From assembly GCA_963756455.1 (NCBI GenBank), contig CAVWNC010000001.1:682001-746000 (forward strand): a DNA stretch of 64,000 nucleotides. Direction: 5' to 3'. Below the pieces are notes generated by a model. The model made no database searches. It saw nothing but the letters and a program-made list of their open reading frames with translations, and was not told where the DNA came from. The position numbers and the translations under genes are program-made. This document shows positions 38,070 through 46,547 of this stretch, piece by piece (the first letter of the stretch is position 1; each line of letters opens with the position of its first letter). Source of the DNA: DASQPA01 sp963756455 (lineage in GTDB: Bacteria > Acidobacteriota > Thermoanaerobaculia > Multivoradales > UBA5704).

Positions 38070-40814
38070 ATGCCCAGATATAGATTTGGCTGGAGACAGC
38101 CGATCGTCGCCCTCGCCCTCTTCCTTCCGCTGGCCGGGCAGGCCGCCCTGCCCCGGCCGGCCGCGGCCCAGCAGGTCACCATCGTCGACGTCATGCCCCA
38201 GCCGCAGAGCAACGAGATCAACGCCGACAGCGAGCCCAGTCTCGCGATCGACCCGGCCACCCCTTCCCACATGGCCGCCACGACCTTCACCCCCGACCCC
38301 AAGGGGAATCAGATGGGCACCGTCTTTCTGTCCACCGACGGCGGCATGACCTGGACCCTCCAGGGGATTCTCCCGGGCTCCTCGTCCGGCCAGTGCAAGT
38401 CGGGCTTCTGCGACGTCACCCTCCGCTTCGCGAGCTTCTCGGGACGGCTCTACATGAGCGACCTGACTTCGGACCCCAAGGGGAACATCGTCCTCCGGGT
38501 CAGCCGGTTTCAGGACATCTTCGGTGCCGCCACCCCGGAGACCCTGGAGACGCGGCTCGGGCCGCTCGGCAACGCGCCCGATCAGCCCTACCTCCAGGCG
38601 ACGACCGCTTTCAATAGCGACGGCAGCAGTCAGGACAAGGTCTTCGTCGGCGTCAACGACGCGCGCGCGACGGTCGTGCCCAAATCCGCCACCGTCGACG
38701 TCCTCGCGAACGCCGGCGGGCCGCTCCCCGTGGCGGTCGTCCAGGCGCGGATCGATGCGCGCTCGCCGTTCGACCGCGACGGCTCCTCGGTCCGCACGGC
38801 GATCCATAATGATGGCATCGTCTATGCCGCGTTCTACAGCGAGCTGACGGCGCACAGCGCCAACCTGGTCGTCGTCCGCGACGACCACTTCGGGGCGGGC
38901 AATCCGCCGTGGAGCGACCTCAAGGACGCCAGCCAGGTCGCCGGGATCATCGTCCAGCCGACGATCTCCTACGACGCCGGGGAGAAAGAGCTCGGCAATC
39001 AGAAGGTCGGCCGCTCCCAGATCTCGATCGCGGTCGACCCGAACGACTCCCAAAGCGTCTGGCTCGCCTGGGGGGATGCGTCGACGTCGGTCATGACCCT
39101 CCACCTGCGCCATTCCGCGAACGGCGGCCAGACCTGGAGCGGCGACCTGCGGACGGTCAAGGGCGCCACCAACCCGGCCCTCGCGGTCACCAGCACGGGG
39201 GAGGTCGGCTTCCTGTACCAGATGTTCTTCTACAACGGCTTCCAGGGCCTCTGGTACACCCAGCTCGAGCTCTCGGCCGACTTTCAGACCTCGCCGACCC
39301 CGCTCGTCCTCTCGATGGCTCCCGACGACTTCGACACCGTCGTCAACGACCACAACGAGCTCGGCGACTACCTCTACATGATGGCGGTGGGCAAGGACTT
39401 TTTCGGCATCTTCTCGGCCGACAACTCGCCGGAAAGCGCGGCTTTTCCGGCCGCCTCGAAGGTCGTCTTCCAGCGCGAGCACGACGCCCACACCCTCTAC
39501 GACACCACCCATACCTCGTCGGTCCAGACCTCGGTCGACCCCTTCTTCTTCCACGTCGCGACGGTCAACCCGGAGAACGACTTCTTCGTCCGCGACTGGA
39601 CCGACTCGACCGGTCACGACCTCGGCGACGAGCCGTCGACCCACCCCGTCTTCGTCTATACGAGCGACGTCTGGAACGAGCTCACGAACGCCTCGGGGAG
39701 CCCGGCCACGGGGAGCGCTCCGCCGCACACCGACCCGGTGGACGGCCAGAACTTCGCCTTCGTGCGGATCGGCCGGAAGAGCACCGTCAACGCCGCTCCC
39801 GCGGACGTCCAGGCGCGCTTCTTCTATTCCGATTTCGGCGTCGGCATGCCCTACGCCGACATGGGCAACGGCACCCCCGCAACCATCAGCTTCGGCGCCA
39901 GTGACGCGGAGCTGACCTTGGCCGACGGCGCGGGCTACGCCTGGACCCTCCCCGCCACCCATTCGTCCCACATCTGTATGGCGGTCGAGATCACCGGCCC
40001 GGCCGATCCACCCGCCAAGCCCGGCCTCGCGGGGGGCGTTCCGGGCTGGCCGACCCTCGACACCGCGGTGATCTACGACAACAACAAGGCGCAGCGGAAC
40101 ATCCACTATCCAAAGGGCGCGTCCGGCACCAAGCCGCACTACTACGCCCTGGCGAGAAACGCCGCCCCGGTCCAGAAGGACCTCTGCCTGCGTCTCGACT
40201 CCTCGGCCCTCGTGCTCCGCGAGCTCGGTTCGGTCCAGATCGACGCCTGCGGCCTGGGGACGGTCTCCTACCGGCCCGGGGCGACCGTCTGCCTCCCCGC
40301 CCTGGCGCCCGGCGAGGTGCGGCCGGTGGGGGTGACGATCAACCTTCCCGCGACGGCCGTGGGGCTCGATCTCCCGGTGATCTTCACCGAAGTGACCGGC
40401 CCGGAGGCCAACGCCAAGCCGCGGGACGGCTTCGCCATCTCCCCCCGGCCGTCGGCGGTCGAGGACGCGGCGCGCTACAACCTGACCTTCGAGCGCGCCG
40501 TCTACGGCCGCCTGGCGGCGATCTACAAGGATGCGAATGCGGCGAACCTCACCGCCCAGACCCGCGATCTCCTGTCGAAGAACCCGGCGATCTCGGTTGC
40601 GACCTATGTCGACTTCCTGAAAAAACAGGCGTCGCTCCTCTCTCGGCTCGTCGCGCTCCTCCCCCGGCCGACCGCCGCGTGCAGCCCGTCGCCGTCCAAA
40701 GACCTCGAGCGTTTCACGGCGGCCTTGACGGCGGGCGATCCGGTGGCCATCGCCGACGCCCATTCGGACTTCCTGCAGACGTTGGACATCGCGACCACTC
40801 TCGCAGAGCCGTAG
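38070..40814 (+). CDS. Secreted sialidase-like beta-propeller protein
   Basis: 914 residues. Signal peptide ends near AAAQ-QV. The body contains BNR/Asp-box-like repeats (FLSTDGGMTWTLQG, RHSANGGQTWSGDL) and propeller strands, as in exo-alpha-sialidase-like or WD40/YVTN-like secreted proteins. Active-site arginines of true sialidases cannot be confirmed by eye. Later regions are beta-rich with two Cys pairs (LCLRLDSS, DACGLGTVSY), and the C-terminal ~110 residues are helical (KNPAISVATYVDFLKKQASL). AAAAGGAAAAA precedes ATG 38070. A strong hairpin follows the gene. Confidence 0.78.
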   Translation: MPRYRFGWRQPIVALALFLPLAGQAALPRPAAAQQVTIVDVMPQPQSNEINADSEPSLAIDPATPSHMAATTFTPDPKGNQMGTVFLSTDGGMTWTLQGILPGSSSGQCKSGFCDVTLRFASFSGRLYMSDLTSDPKGNIVLRVSRFQDIFGAATPETLETRLGPLGNAPDQPYLQATTAFNSDGSSQDKVFVGVNDARATVVPKSATVDVLANAGGPLPVAVVQARIDARSPFDRDGSSVRTAIHNDGIVYAAFYSELTAHSANLVVVRDDHFGAGNPPWSDLKDASQVAGIIVQPTISYDAGEKELGNQKVGRSQISIAVDPNDSQSVWLAWGDASTSVMTLHLRHSANGGQTWSGDLRTVKGATNPALAVTSTGEVGFLYQMFFYNGFQGLWYTQLELSADFQTSPTPLVLSMAPDDFDTVVNDHNELGDYLYMMAVGKDFFGIFSADNSPESAAFPAASKVVFQREHDAHTLYDTTHTSSVQTSVDPFFFHVATVNPENDFFVRDWTDSTGHDLGDEPSTHPVFVYTSDVWNELTNASGSPATGSAPPHTDPVDGQNFAFVRIGRKSTVNAAPADVQARFFYSDFGVGMPYADMGNGTPATISFGASDAELTLADGAGYAWTLPATHSSHICMAVEITGPADPPAKPGLAGGVPGWPTLDTAVIYDNNKAQRNIHYPKGASGTKPHYYALARNAAPVQKDLCLRLDSSALVLRELGSVQIDACGLGTVSYRPGATVCLPALAPGEVRPVGVTINLPATAVGLDLPVIFTEVTGPEANAKPRDGFAISPRPSAVEDAARYNLTFERAVYGRLAAIYKDANAANLTAQTRDLLSKNPAISVATYVDFLKKQASLLSRLVALLPRPTAACSPSPSKDLERFTAALTAGDPVAIADAHSDFLQTLDIATTLAEP

Positions 40815-40831
40815 AGTCTCTCCGCTTCGCT

Positions 40832-40859
40832 CCCCTCCCCCGGTGAGCCGGGGGAGGGG
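40832..40859 (+). terminator. Strong hairpin after the sialidase-like gene
   Basis: CCCCTCCCCCGG and CCGGGGGAGGGG form a perfect 12-bp stem with a TGAG loop, 17 bp after the stop. There is no T-run, but the stability fits a terminator or 3'-end stabiliser. Confidence 0.55.
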
Positions 40860-40976
40860 CTGGGGACATCCCCGTCGCGCCCAAGCCTGGCGACGGCTGC
40901 CGACGGATATACTCCACTCCTTCGACCTTCAGAGGCCGGTGCCGCCGGCCCGAGCGCCAGAGAGGGGAGCCTCCGC

Positions 40977-42251
40977 ATGTCCGAAGCCCGGCCCACGAAG
41001 ACGGATGCGGTCCGCATCGCCCGCTGGGCGCTCTTCGTCCTCACTCTCATCAACCTGTTCAACTACCTGGACCGCTTCGTCGTCGCCGCGGTCGTCGAGA
41101 GCTTGAAGCCGGCGCTCCACCTCTCGGACGGCGAGATCGGCTGGCTCGCCACCGGCTTCATCCTCGTCTACATGCTGACCTCGCCGATCTTCGGCACCCT
41201 GGGGGATCGCGGGGCGCGGCCGCGGCTGATCGCCGCCGGGGTGGCGATCTGGAGCCTCGCCACGGCGCTCGGAGGCTTCGCGCGCGGTTTCGTCTCGCTC
41301 TTCGCCGCCCGTTCGACGGTGGGGGTGGGGGAGGCGGCCTACGGCACGGTCTCGCCGGCCCTCCTCGCCGACTACTTCCCGGTCGGCGAGCGCGGCCGGG
41401 TCTTCGCCGTCTTCTCGGCCGCCATCCCCATCGGCTCGGCGGCGGGGTACATGCTGGGCGGCTTCGTCGACCATCACTACGGCTGGCGGGCGGCCTTCTT
41501 CGTCGCCGGGGTTCCCGGTCTCCTTCTCGCCATCCTCGCTTCCCGCCTGCCGGACCCGCCGCGCGGCGGCCAGGACGACGCCGCGCATGCCGACGCCGAC
41601 CATACGGCCATCCCTGTCCATGGGCCGGTCCGCGGCATCGGCCTGCGGGCCTACTCGGTGCTGCTCAAGAACATCCCCTACGTGCTGATCGTCCTCGGCT
41701 ACGCCGCCTACACGTTCGGCCTCGGGGCGCTCGCCTTCTGGACCCCGGCCTTCCTCGAACGCGAGCGCGGCTTGAGCCGGATCGACGCCACCTTCCAGTT
41801 CGGGGCGATCATCGTGGCGACCGGCTTCGTCGGCACGGTCGCCGGGGGATGGCTGGGGGATCGCCTGCTGAAACGCTTTCGGGAGTCCTACATGTGGGTC
41901 TCGGGGATCAGTACCTTAGCCGCCGCCCCCTTCGCCTTCGTCGCCTTCATGGCCCGGGACCGTTCGATCTACACGGCGGCGATCGTCGTCGCCGCGGTCC
42001 TCATCTTCATGTCGACCGGGCCGGTCAACTCGGCGATCATCAACGTCGTCGCCCCCGAGATGCGGGCGACATCGGTGGCCCTCTCGATCCTCGCCATCCA
42101 CGTTCTCGGAGACGTCCCCTCGCCGCCGCTCGTCGGCTTCGTTTCAGACCACTCCTCGCTCGCCAAGGCGATGCTGATCCTCCCCTTCGCCTTCGCCGTC
42201 GGCGGCCTCATCTGGATCGGCGCCGCCTGGCGGGGGGAGCGGGCGGTGTAG
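40977..42251 (+). CDS. MFS transporter, spinster-like
   Basis: 424 residues, 12 predicted membrane helices. Motifs: NLFNYLDRFVVAAVVESLK at the first helix, GTLGDRGARPRL (motif A), RSTVGVGEAAYGTVSPALLADYFP and GWRAAFFVAGVPGLLLAILA. This is the Spns/spinster-like branch, with NYxDR in helix 1, whose eukaryotic members carry lysolipids or sphingolipids. Bacterial substrates are mostly unknown. GAGGGGAG lies upstream of ATG 40977. Confidence 0.9.
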   Translation: MSEARPTKTDAVRIARWALFVLTLINLFNYLDRFVVAAVVESLKPALHLSDGEIGWLATGFILVYMLTSPIFGTLGDRGARPRLIAAGVAIWSLATALGGFARGFVSLFAARSTVGVGEAAYGTVSPALLADYFPVGERGRVFAVFSAAIPIGSAAGYMLGGFVDHHYGWRAAFFVAGVPGLLLAILASRLPDPPRGGQDDAAHADADHTAIPVHGPVRGIGLRAYSVLLKNIPYVLIVLGYAAYTFGLGALAFWTPAFLERERGLSRIDATFQFGAIIVATGFVGTVAGGWLGDRLLKRFRESYMWVSGISTLAAAPFAFVAFMARDRSIYTAAIVVAAVLIFMSTGPVNSAIINVVAPEMRATSVALSILAIHVLGDVPSPPLVGFVSDHSSLAKAMLILPFAFAVGGLIWIGAAWRGERAV

Positions 42252-42290
42252 GGTCACCCTTACGGGTGCCGGTCACCGGTCACGGTGTTC

Positions 42291-42707
42291 TTAGGGCGTC
42301 AGGAGGGGGACCGACGGGAAATAGGTCCGGAAACGTCCAGCGTCGGCTGTCCCGAGCGGCCAACCCATAACCTGGGCATGGGCACCGATGAAGAAATCGG
42401 GCAGCGGTACCGAGGGTGCGTCGCGCCCGGATTCCGCGCGTCGACGCTCCCGGTATTCCAGGTAGGCCTTGGCGCAGAGCTCTGCGGCGGCAGCGGGAAC
42501 GTCCAGGAGGATGATGCCCCAACTTCGGAGCCGATCGGCAACGACTGCCGGCTCGGCATCGCCCACGCAGAGCTCCGCGAGACTGACCGCATTCACCGCG
42601 GCTCCGTCCTCCGACACCCCCGCGGCGATCGTGCGCCGAGCCCACTGCAGGAAGGGCGACCCCTCAGTCGAGGCGTTGATCAGGACGTTCGTATCGAGGA
42701 GGATCAT
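42291..42707 (-). CDS. PIN-domain toxin
   Basis: 138 residues: MILLDTNVLINASTEG (D), AVSLAELCVGDAEP (E), LPDFFIGAHAQVMGWPLGTADAGRFRTYF (D, D). The VapC-like RNase fold with the D-x-x-I-G-A-H-A signature. Its ATG overlaps the antitoxin stop (ATGA at 42704-42707). Confidence 0.92.
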   Translation of the reverse strand: MILLDTNVLINASTEGSPFLQWARRTIAAGVSEDGAAVNAVSLAELCVGDAEPAVVADRLRSWGIILLDVPAAAAELCAKAYLEYRERRRAESGRDAPSVPLPDFFIGAHAQVMGWPLGTADAGRFRTYFPSVPLLTP

Positions 42708-42937
42708 GGCTCCCGGGTCGTGGCCTTCAGGGCGTCCCAGGTCATCTTCGGCCGCAGAGGGGCGGCGGCGATGGCCTCAAGGCAGCGATCCAGGCTCATC
42801 CCGGGGTCTGGCTTCGGACGTTCCAGGCGCACGAGGAGCAGGCGACCTTCGCCCTGGCTCTGGATCTCGAAGACGTCTCCAGGTTTTGCCGCAGGAAGGA
42901 CCACGCGTCGCTTGGCATCTGCTGTCGATATCGCCAT
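42704..42937 (-). CDS. AbrB/MazE-like antitoxin
   Basis: 77 residues from ATG 42937. The swapped-hairpin DNA-binding part is AKRRVVLPAAKPGDVFEIQSQGEGRLLLVRL, and the C-terminal helix LDRCLEAIAAAPLRPKMTW should bind the PIN toxin. A longer frame exists upstream, but the operator and promoter at 42938-42973 end exactly at this ATG, showing a leaderless start. Confidence 0.87.
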   Translation of the reverse strand: MAISTADAKRRVVLPAAKPGDVFEIQSQGEGRLLLVRLERPKPDPGMSLDRCLEAIAAAPLRPKMTWDALKATTREP

Positions 42938-42973
42938 GGTGGGATTATCCCACCTTGGCATGGGCGAGCGCAA
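42938..42973 (-). promoter_or_regulatory. Leaderless promoter with overlapping operator palindrome of the AbrB-PIN operon
   Basis: On the minus strand TTGCGC (42968-42973), 18-bp spacer, GATAAT (42944-42949), then 6 nt to ATG 42937. The -10 sits in the centre of the odd palindrome GGTGGGATAATCCCACC (42938-42954). Antitoxin binding there would cover the -10 box and transcription start. Confidence 0.65.
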
Positions 42974-43169
42974 ATTCAGGGAGGCGGAGAAGGCTGCGGT
43001 TCCTCGGCCCGGCCGATGGCGGGAAGGGCGGCCAAGAGGCCAATGAGGAGTGCGACGAGGGCGATGCGGCGGTCGTCGTCGGCATGGTGAGCCTTACTAC
43101 GATCGCGAGCCGGAGCAGGTTTTCACGGCCCTCCGCTCGGGACGATGCTCCCGCCGAGGTCGGCGCTCT

Positions 43170-43406
43170 TCAGTCCCAGGTGTCGTGAGCGCACCGGAGA
43201 CGCTGCGGCGGGACTTGGGCGGCTCTGCGCTCGGCCGCGATCCTCGCGTCCGCCGAGCGTTCCCGCGGGTTCTCCTCCTCCTCCTGGAGCGCCTCGCGCA
43301 GGACGAAGCAGATCGCCTCCGACCGGTCGGTCAGCCCCCGCTCCCGCATGAATTGGGTGAGAATCTCCTCGACTTCAGGTGACATCTGAATGGTAAGCGC
43401 GGACAT
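43170..43406 (-). CDS. Orphan ribbon-helix-helix antitoxin-like protein
   Basis: 78 residues from ATG 43406 with GGAGGGG upstream. LTIQMSPEVEEILTQFMRERGLTDRSEAICFVLREAL is an RHH DNA-binding fold of the ParD/VapB kind. The tail is charged (RSADARIAAERRA). No toxin gene follows: 42974-43169 has no supported ORF. Probably a relic or a stand-alone regulator. Confidence 0.7.
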   Translation of the reverse strand: MSALTIQMSPEVEEILTQFMRERGLTDRSEAICFVLREALQEEEENPRERSADARIAAERRAAQVPPQRLRCAHDTWD

Positions 43407-43544
43407 GATGAACCCCTCCCCCAAGAGCAGCCCGTCCATCGATCCTTCTTCATACCGTTACAGCATAATCGTAGGTCGGCGCCCGGACGGATGTCAAGGT
43501 GGGGAGAGGGAGAGCACTGACGCGCGCGGGTTAAAGCGCCTCCA

Positions 43545-44870
43545 TCACCGGATGTCGAAGTTGGTCGTCAGCGTATAGTCCACCGCCACCGGCTGGCCCT
43601 GGTAGACGGCCGGCTTGAAGCGCCAGTCGCAGAGGGCGTCCAGAGCGCTTGCCTCCATGCCGGGCAGGGAGTCGGGAGTGAGGAGGGCCAGGTTGCGGAC
43701 CGCTCCCTTCTCGGTGATGACGCTCGCCACGACCACCGTTCCCTTCTTGTGCTGGGTACGCGCGTCACCGGGATACTTGGGTTTGACATGATTCTCTACA
43801 TCGGGATGCTGGATCCCGCTCCCGCGCAAGATCGCTCGCGTCGGCCCGAGGGGCTCGCCCCAGGGATGGTCCTCCAAGAGCTTCCCGGCGGCGCCGTAGG
43901 CCGAGAGGTCGGCGCCATAGAGGCGAGGCTCCAGGGTTTGGGCTGCCTGCCAGCGGCAGATCGCCCCATCTGTCTGCCCCTCTCCGGCCTGGGCCAGGGC
44001 CTTCAGGGCGAGGGCGACCCCAAGGAAGCCTCGGGAGGGGACGGTGTCCTCGAGGCTCGTATCCCAGGCCTTCCCTACCTGTTTGGCGGCTTCCTGGTAG
44101 CGACCGGCGCGGAGCGTCGCCTCGGGCTTCGCGAGCGGGCTGCCGGTGAAGTTGGCGACCCCCACGAGCGGTCTCCGCTCCGCTGGAACCTGGACGTCGT
44201 AGAAGGCCGCGACCGGCGCCTCCCCGGCCTGGGCCGGCGCAAACCGCCAATCCCGGACGGACTTCAAGAGAGCGTAGGTGAGCGCTTTCGAGGTGCTAAG
44301 GGCGACCACCGGCTGCTCGACCCGACCCTCCGCGTCGACGACGAGCTGGAAGCGCATCCCCCGCGGGATCGCCCCCCACATGCCGGGGAGCTCGACCTTC
44401 TTCTCGTCGATGATCCGCGGCGGGGAAAAGGGGGCGCTCCCGTCTCCCGCCTTCCGGACGGTGACCCCGGCCGGGGCCTCGTCCAGGTGGCGGAGAGGAT
44501 GGCTCGCCAGGAGCTCGCCGGGAGCGCCGAAGGGTTTCGGATCGAAAACCACCCCGAGGTTCTGGGCGGCCGACCAGTGCCAGAGGGCGTCTTCCGTGCG
44601 GCCCAGGGCGGCCTCCGCCACGGCGAGCCGGGCGACGGCGTCGAAGGTGCCGGTAGGCTTGCGGAGCATCGCATCCGAGAGGAACGTGCGGGCTCCCGCC
44701 TCGGCCGCCGCCCACTCTCCACGACGGAGTTGGTCGTCGATTCCCGCCAGGCTCTCCGTCGGGCTCCTCCGGGCCTCCGCGGCGAGAGGAATCGGGTCGT
44801 TGGAGGGATGGGTGAGGCTCGGAGCGGCGAGAGCGAGGAGAAGGCAGAGGCTGGTGAGAGGCGATGGCAT
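43545..44870 (-). CDS. Exported TonB-C-domain-like protein with two repeats
   Basis: 441 residues. Signal peptide MPSPLTSLCLLLALAAPSL. The protein is an internal duplication: each half has a helical TPR-like part (GEWAAAEAGARTFL..., GRYQEAAKQVGKAW...) with an LASHPL/LEDHPW linker, then a TonB C-terminal-like domain (FQLVVDAEGRVEQPVVALSTS...DWRFAPA and VVVASVITEKGAVRNLALLTP...DWRFKPAVYQGQPVAVDYTL). There is no membrane anchor, so it is not a classical energy transducer. AGGAGACCCT precedes ATG 44870. Confidence 0.8.
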   Translation of the reverse strand: MPSPLTSLCLLLALAAPSLTHPSNDPIPLAAEARRSPTESLAGIDDQLRRGEWAAAEAGARTFLSDAMLRKPTGTFDAVARLAVAEAALGRTEDALWHWSAAQNLGVVFDPKPFGAPGELLASHPLRHLDEAPAGVTVRKAGDGSAPFSPPRIIDEKKVELPGMWGAIPRGMRFQLVVDAEGRVEQPVVALSTSKALTYALLKSVRDWRFAPAQAGEAPVAAFYDVQVPAERRPLVGVANFTGSPLAKPEATLRAGRYQEAAKQVGKAWDTSLEDTVPSRGFLGVALALKALAQAGEGQTDGAICRWQAAQTLEPRLYGADLSAYGAAGKLLEDHPWGEPLGPTRAILRGSGIQHPDVENHVKPKYPGDARTQHKKGTVVVASVITEKGAVRNLALLTPDSLPGMEASALDALCDWRFKPAVYQGQPVAVDYTLTTNFDIR

Positions 44871-44884
44871 AGGGTCTCCTGTTT

Positions 44885-44913
44885 TTTGCCTCTTATCCTA
44901 TCAACGATACAGT
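44885..44913 (+). promoter_or_regulatory. Promoter of the quinone oxidoreductase gene
   Basis: TTTGCC (44885-44890), 17-bp spacer, TACAGT (44908-44913). The first ATG, of a five-codon ORF, is 7 nt later, again the leaderless spacing. Confidence 0.45.
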
Positions 44914-44920
44914 TCTCTTC

Positions 44921-44938
44921 ATGGAAGCCACGCGATGA
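44921..44938 (+). other. Five-codon leader ORF (MEATR) overlapping the next start
   Basis: ATG GAA GCC ACG CGA TGA ends in an ATGA overlap with the oxidoreductase start at 44935. A ribosome starting on the leaderless end could reinitiate on the main gene, which has no RBS of its own. Confidence 0.4.
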
Positions 44939-45939
44939 AAGCCCTCTGCTTCGACCGCTTCGGCGGCCCCGAGGTTCTCGACTACCGGGAGGTCCCCGAT
45001 CCCTCTCCCGCGCCGGGGCACGCCATCGTCCGCACGGCGGCGATCGGCCTCAACTTCGCCGACGTCTACCGCCGCCGCGGGGAGTACCACCTGGCGGGCG
45101 CGCCGCCCTACATCCCCGGGTACGAGGCGGCGGGGATCGTGGAATCGGTCGAGTCGGGAGAGGGCCTCCCGACTTTCGCGCCCGGCGATCGGGTGGGCTT
45201 CGCCGACAGCCCCTTCGCCAATGCCGAGAAAGTGCGGGTGCCGCTCGATCGGCTGATCCCTCTCCCCGGGGAGATCGATTTCGAGACCGCCGCGGGGCTC
45301 CTTCTCCAGGGGCTGACCGCCCAGTACCTCACCCGCGACAGCCATCCCCTGCGGGCGGGCGAGACCGCCGTGGTCCACGCCGCGGCGGGCGGGGTGGGGC
45401 TCCTCCTCGTCCAGATCGCCAAGCTCTCGGGCGCTCGGGTCTACGGCCTCACCTCGACCGAGGAGAAGCGCGCCGCGGCGCTCGCCGTCGGGGCCGACGG
45501 GGTTTTCCTCTATGGCGAGGACTGGCTCGCCGGTCTCCTTGCCGCGACAGAGGGCCGCGGCGCGGACGTCGTCTTCGATTCGGTCGGCTCGACCCTTCCC
45601 GAGAGCTTCGCCGCCGTCCGCACCGGCGGCCACGTCGTCTTCTACGGCATGGCGGGGGGCAAGCCGCCCCTGGTCGATCCGGCCATGCTGATGGACACCT
45701 CGAAGCGGATCACCGGCGGCGACCTGTGGAACGTCCTCACCGGCTGGGAGGAGCGGGTCCGCCGGGCGGGCGAGCTCTTCGACTGGGTGCGAGCGGGGAA
45801 GCTCCGGCTGCGAATCGCCGCCCGCTTCGCGCTCGCCGAGGGGGCCGCGGCGCACGCCTTCCTGGAGAGCCGGGCGAGCCTCGGCAAGGTGCTGCTGCTC
45901 CCGGGGCAGGATGGCCGGACGCAGGGCACGTCTGGCTGA
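44935..45939 (+). CDS. NADPH:quinone oxidoreductase-like zinc-free MDR protein
   Basis: 334 residues of the medium-chain dehydrogenase fold: MKALCFDRFGGPEVLDYREV, GLNFADVYRRRGEYH, YIPGYEAAGIVESV, and NADPH motif AAAGGVGLLLVQIAKLSGARVYGL. The absence of zinc-site Cys and the start MKAL...GGPEVL mark the QOR group, which reduces quinones one or two electrons at a time. Start ATG 44935 overlaps the TGA of a five-codon leader. Confidence 0.9.
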   Translation: MKALCFDRFGGPEVLDYREVPDPSPAPGHAIVRTAAIGLNFADVYRRRGEYHLAGAPPYIPGYEAAGIVESVESGEGLPTFAPGDRVGFADSPFANAEKVRVPLDRLIPLPGEIDFETAAGLLLQGLTAQYLTRDSHPLRAGETAVVHAAAGGVGLLLVQIAKLSGARVYGLTSTEEKRAAALAVGADGVFLYGEDWLAGLLAATEGRGADVVFDSVGSTLPESFAAVRTGGHVVFYGMAGGKPPLVDPAMLMDTSKRITGGDLWNVLTGWEERVRRAGELFDWVRAGKLRLRIAARFALAEGAAAHAFLESRASLGKVLLLPGQDGRTQGTSG

Positions 45940-45954
45940 GCTCCTGGTTGGACT

Positions 45955-46287
45955 CTACGCCAAGAGGGACCGCGACCGGGCCAGGGCTTCCTGGATGAGG
46001 GTATCGGGCAGGGAACCGATCAGCTCGACCGTACGCGCATTCCAGTCGAGGCTCCGAAGCTGATCCGCCAGGATGACCCCGCTGACCGGAAGTCCAGCCG
46101 GGATCTCCACTTCAAACGGATAGCCTTTGACGCGGGAAGTAATGGGACAGGCGACAAGGAGACCCAAGCGCTGGTTATAGAAACCGGGAGAGAGCACGAC
46201 GACGGGACGTCTGCCCCCCTGCTCATGGCCGAGAGTTGGACTCAACGAGAGCCAGAGCGCATGCCCTCGTTCCGGCAGGTAGGTCAC
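45955..46287 (-). CDS. MazF/PemK-type endoribonuclease toxin
   Basis: 110 residues from GTG 46287. PEMK barrel: GHALWLSLSPTLGHEQGGRRPVVVLSPGFYNQ, VACPITSRVKGYPFEVEI and VILADQLRSLDW. The HEQ-x-GRRPVVVLS and PITS motifs are family hallmarks; Arg and Thr/Ser there form the RNase site. Its GTG shares one base with the TAG stop of mazE, so translation is coupled. Confidence 0.92.
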   Translation of the reverse strand: MTYLPERGHALWLSLSPTLGHEQGGRRPVVVLSPGFYNQRLGLLVACPITSRVKGYPFEVEIPAGLPVSGVILADQLRSLDWNARTVELIGSLPDTLIQEALARSRSLLA

Positions 46288-46526
46288 TACAGGATCTCGC
46301 GACCCGCGGGCGGACCGAAGTCGGCCTCGGCATGCCGGTTCTCTGGAGTGATTCCGCGGACGAGCTCCTCCAGTGTGTATGGGCGGCGAGTGGGTACCAG
46401 GACGAGGCTTCCTTCCTGGATCGAAATCTCGATGCCGGTCTCTGCATGGAGGCCGATCTCCTGCGCCATCGGTTTCGGAATCCGCACCGCAAGACTGTTG
46501 CCCCATTTTTGTACCTTGGCTCGCAT
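46287..46526 (-). CDS. MazE-type antitoxin
   Basis: 79 residues from ATG 46526, with GGAGG 5 nt upstream. MRAKVQKWGNSLAVRIPKPM is the classic MazE/AbrB swapped-hairpin DNA-binding start, and the C-terminus (YTLEELVRGITPENRHAE) is the MazF-binding tail. First gene of the pair. Confidence 0.93.
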   Translation of the reverse strand: MRAKVQKWGNSLAVRIPKPMAQEIGLHAETGIEISIQEGSLVLVPTRRPYTLEELVRGITPENRHAEADFGPPAGREIL

Positions 46527-46547
46527 CTGGACCTCCGTAGCTACATA

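Noticed and set aside
37227..40763. Very long minus-strand open frame (over 1100 codons)
   Set aside because: It is antisense to VapBC and the sialidase-like gene. Its translation is Gly/Arg/Val/Asp-rich without domains, as expected from codon bias in GC-rich DNA.
42974..43169. Minus-strand signal-like hydrophobic reading (IALVALLIGLLAALPAIGRA)
   Set aside because: No ATG, GTG or TTG opens the frame after its upstream stop, so no gene can be supported.
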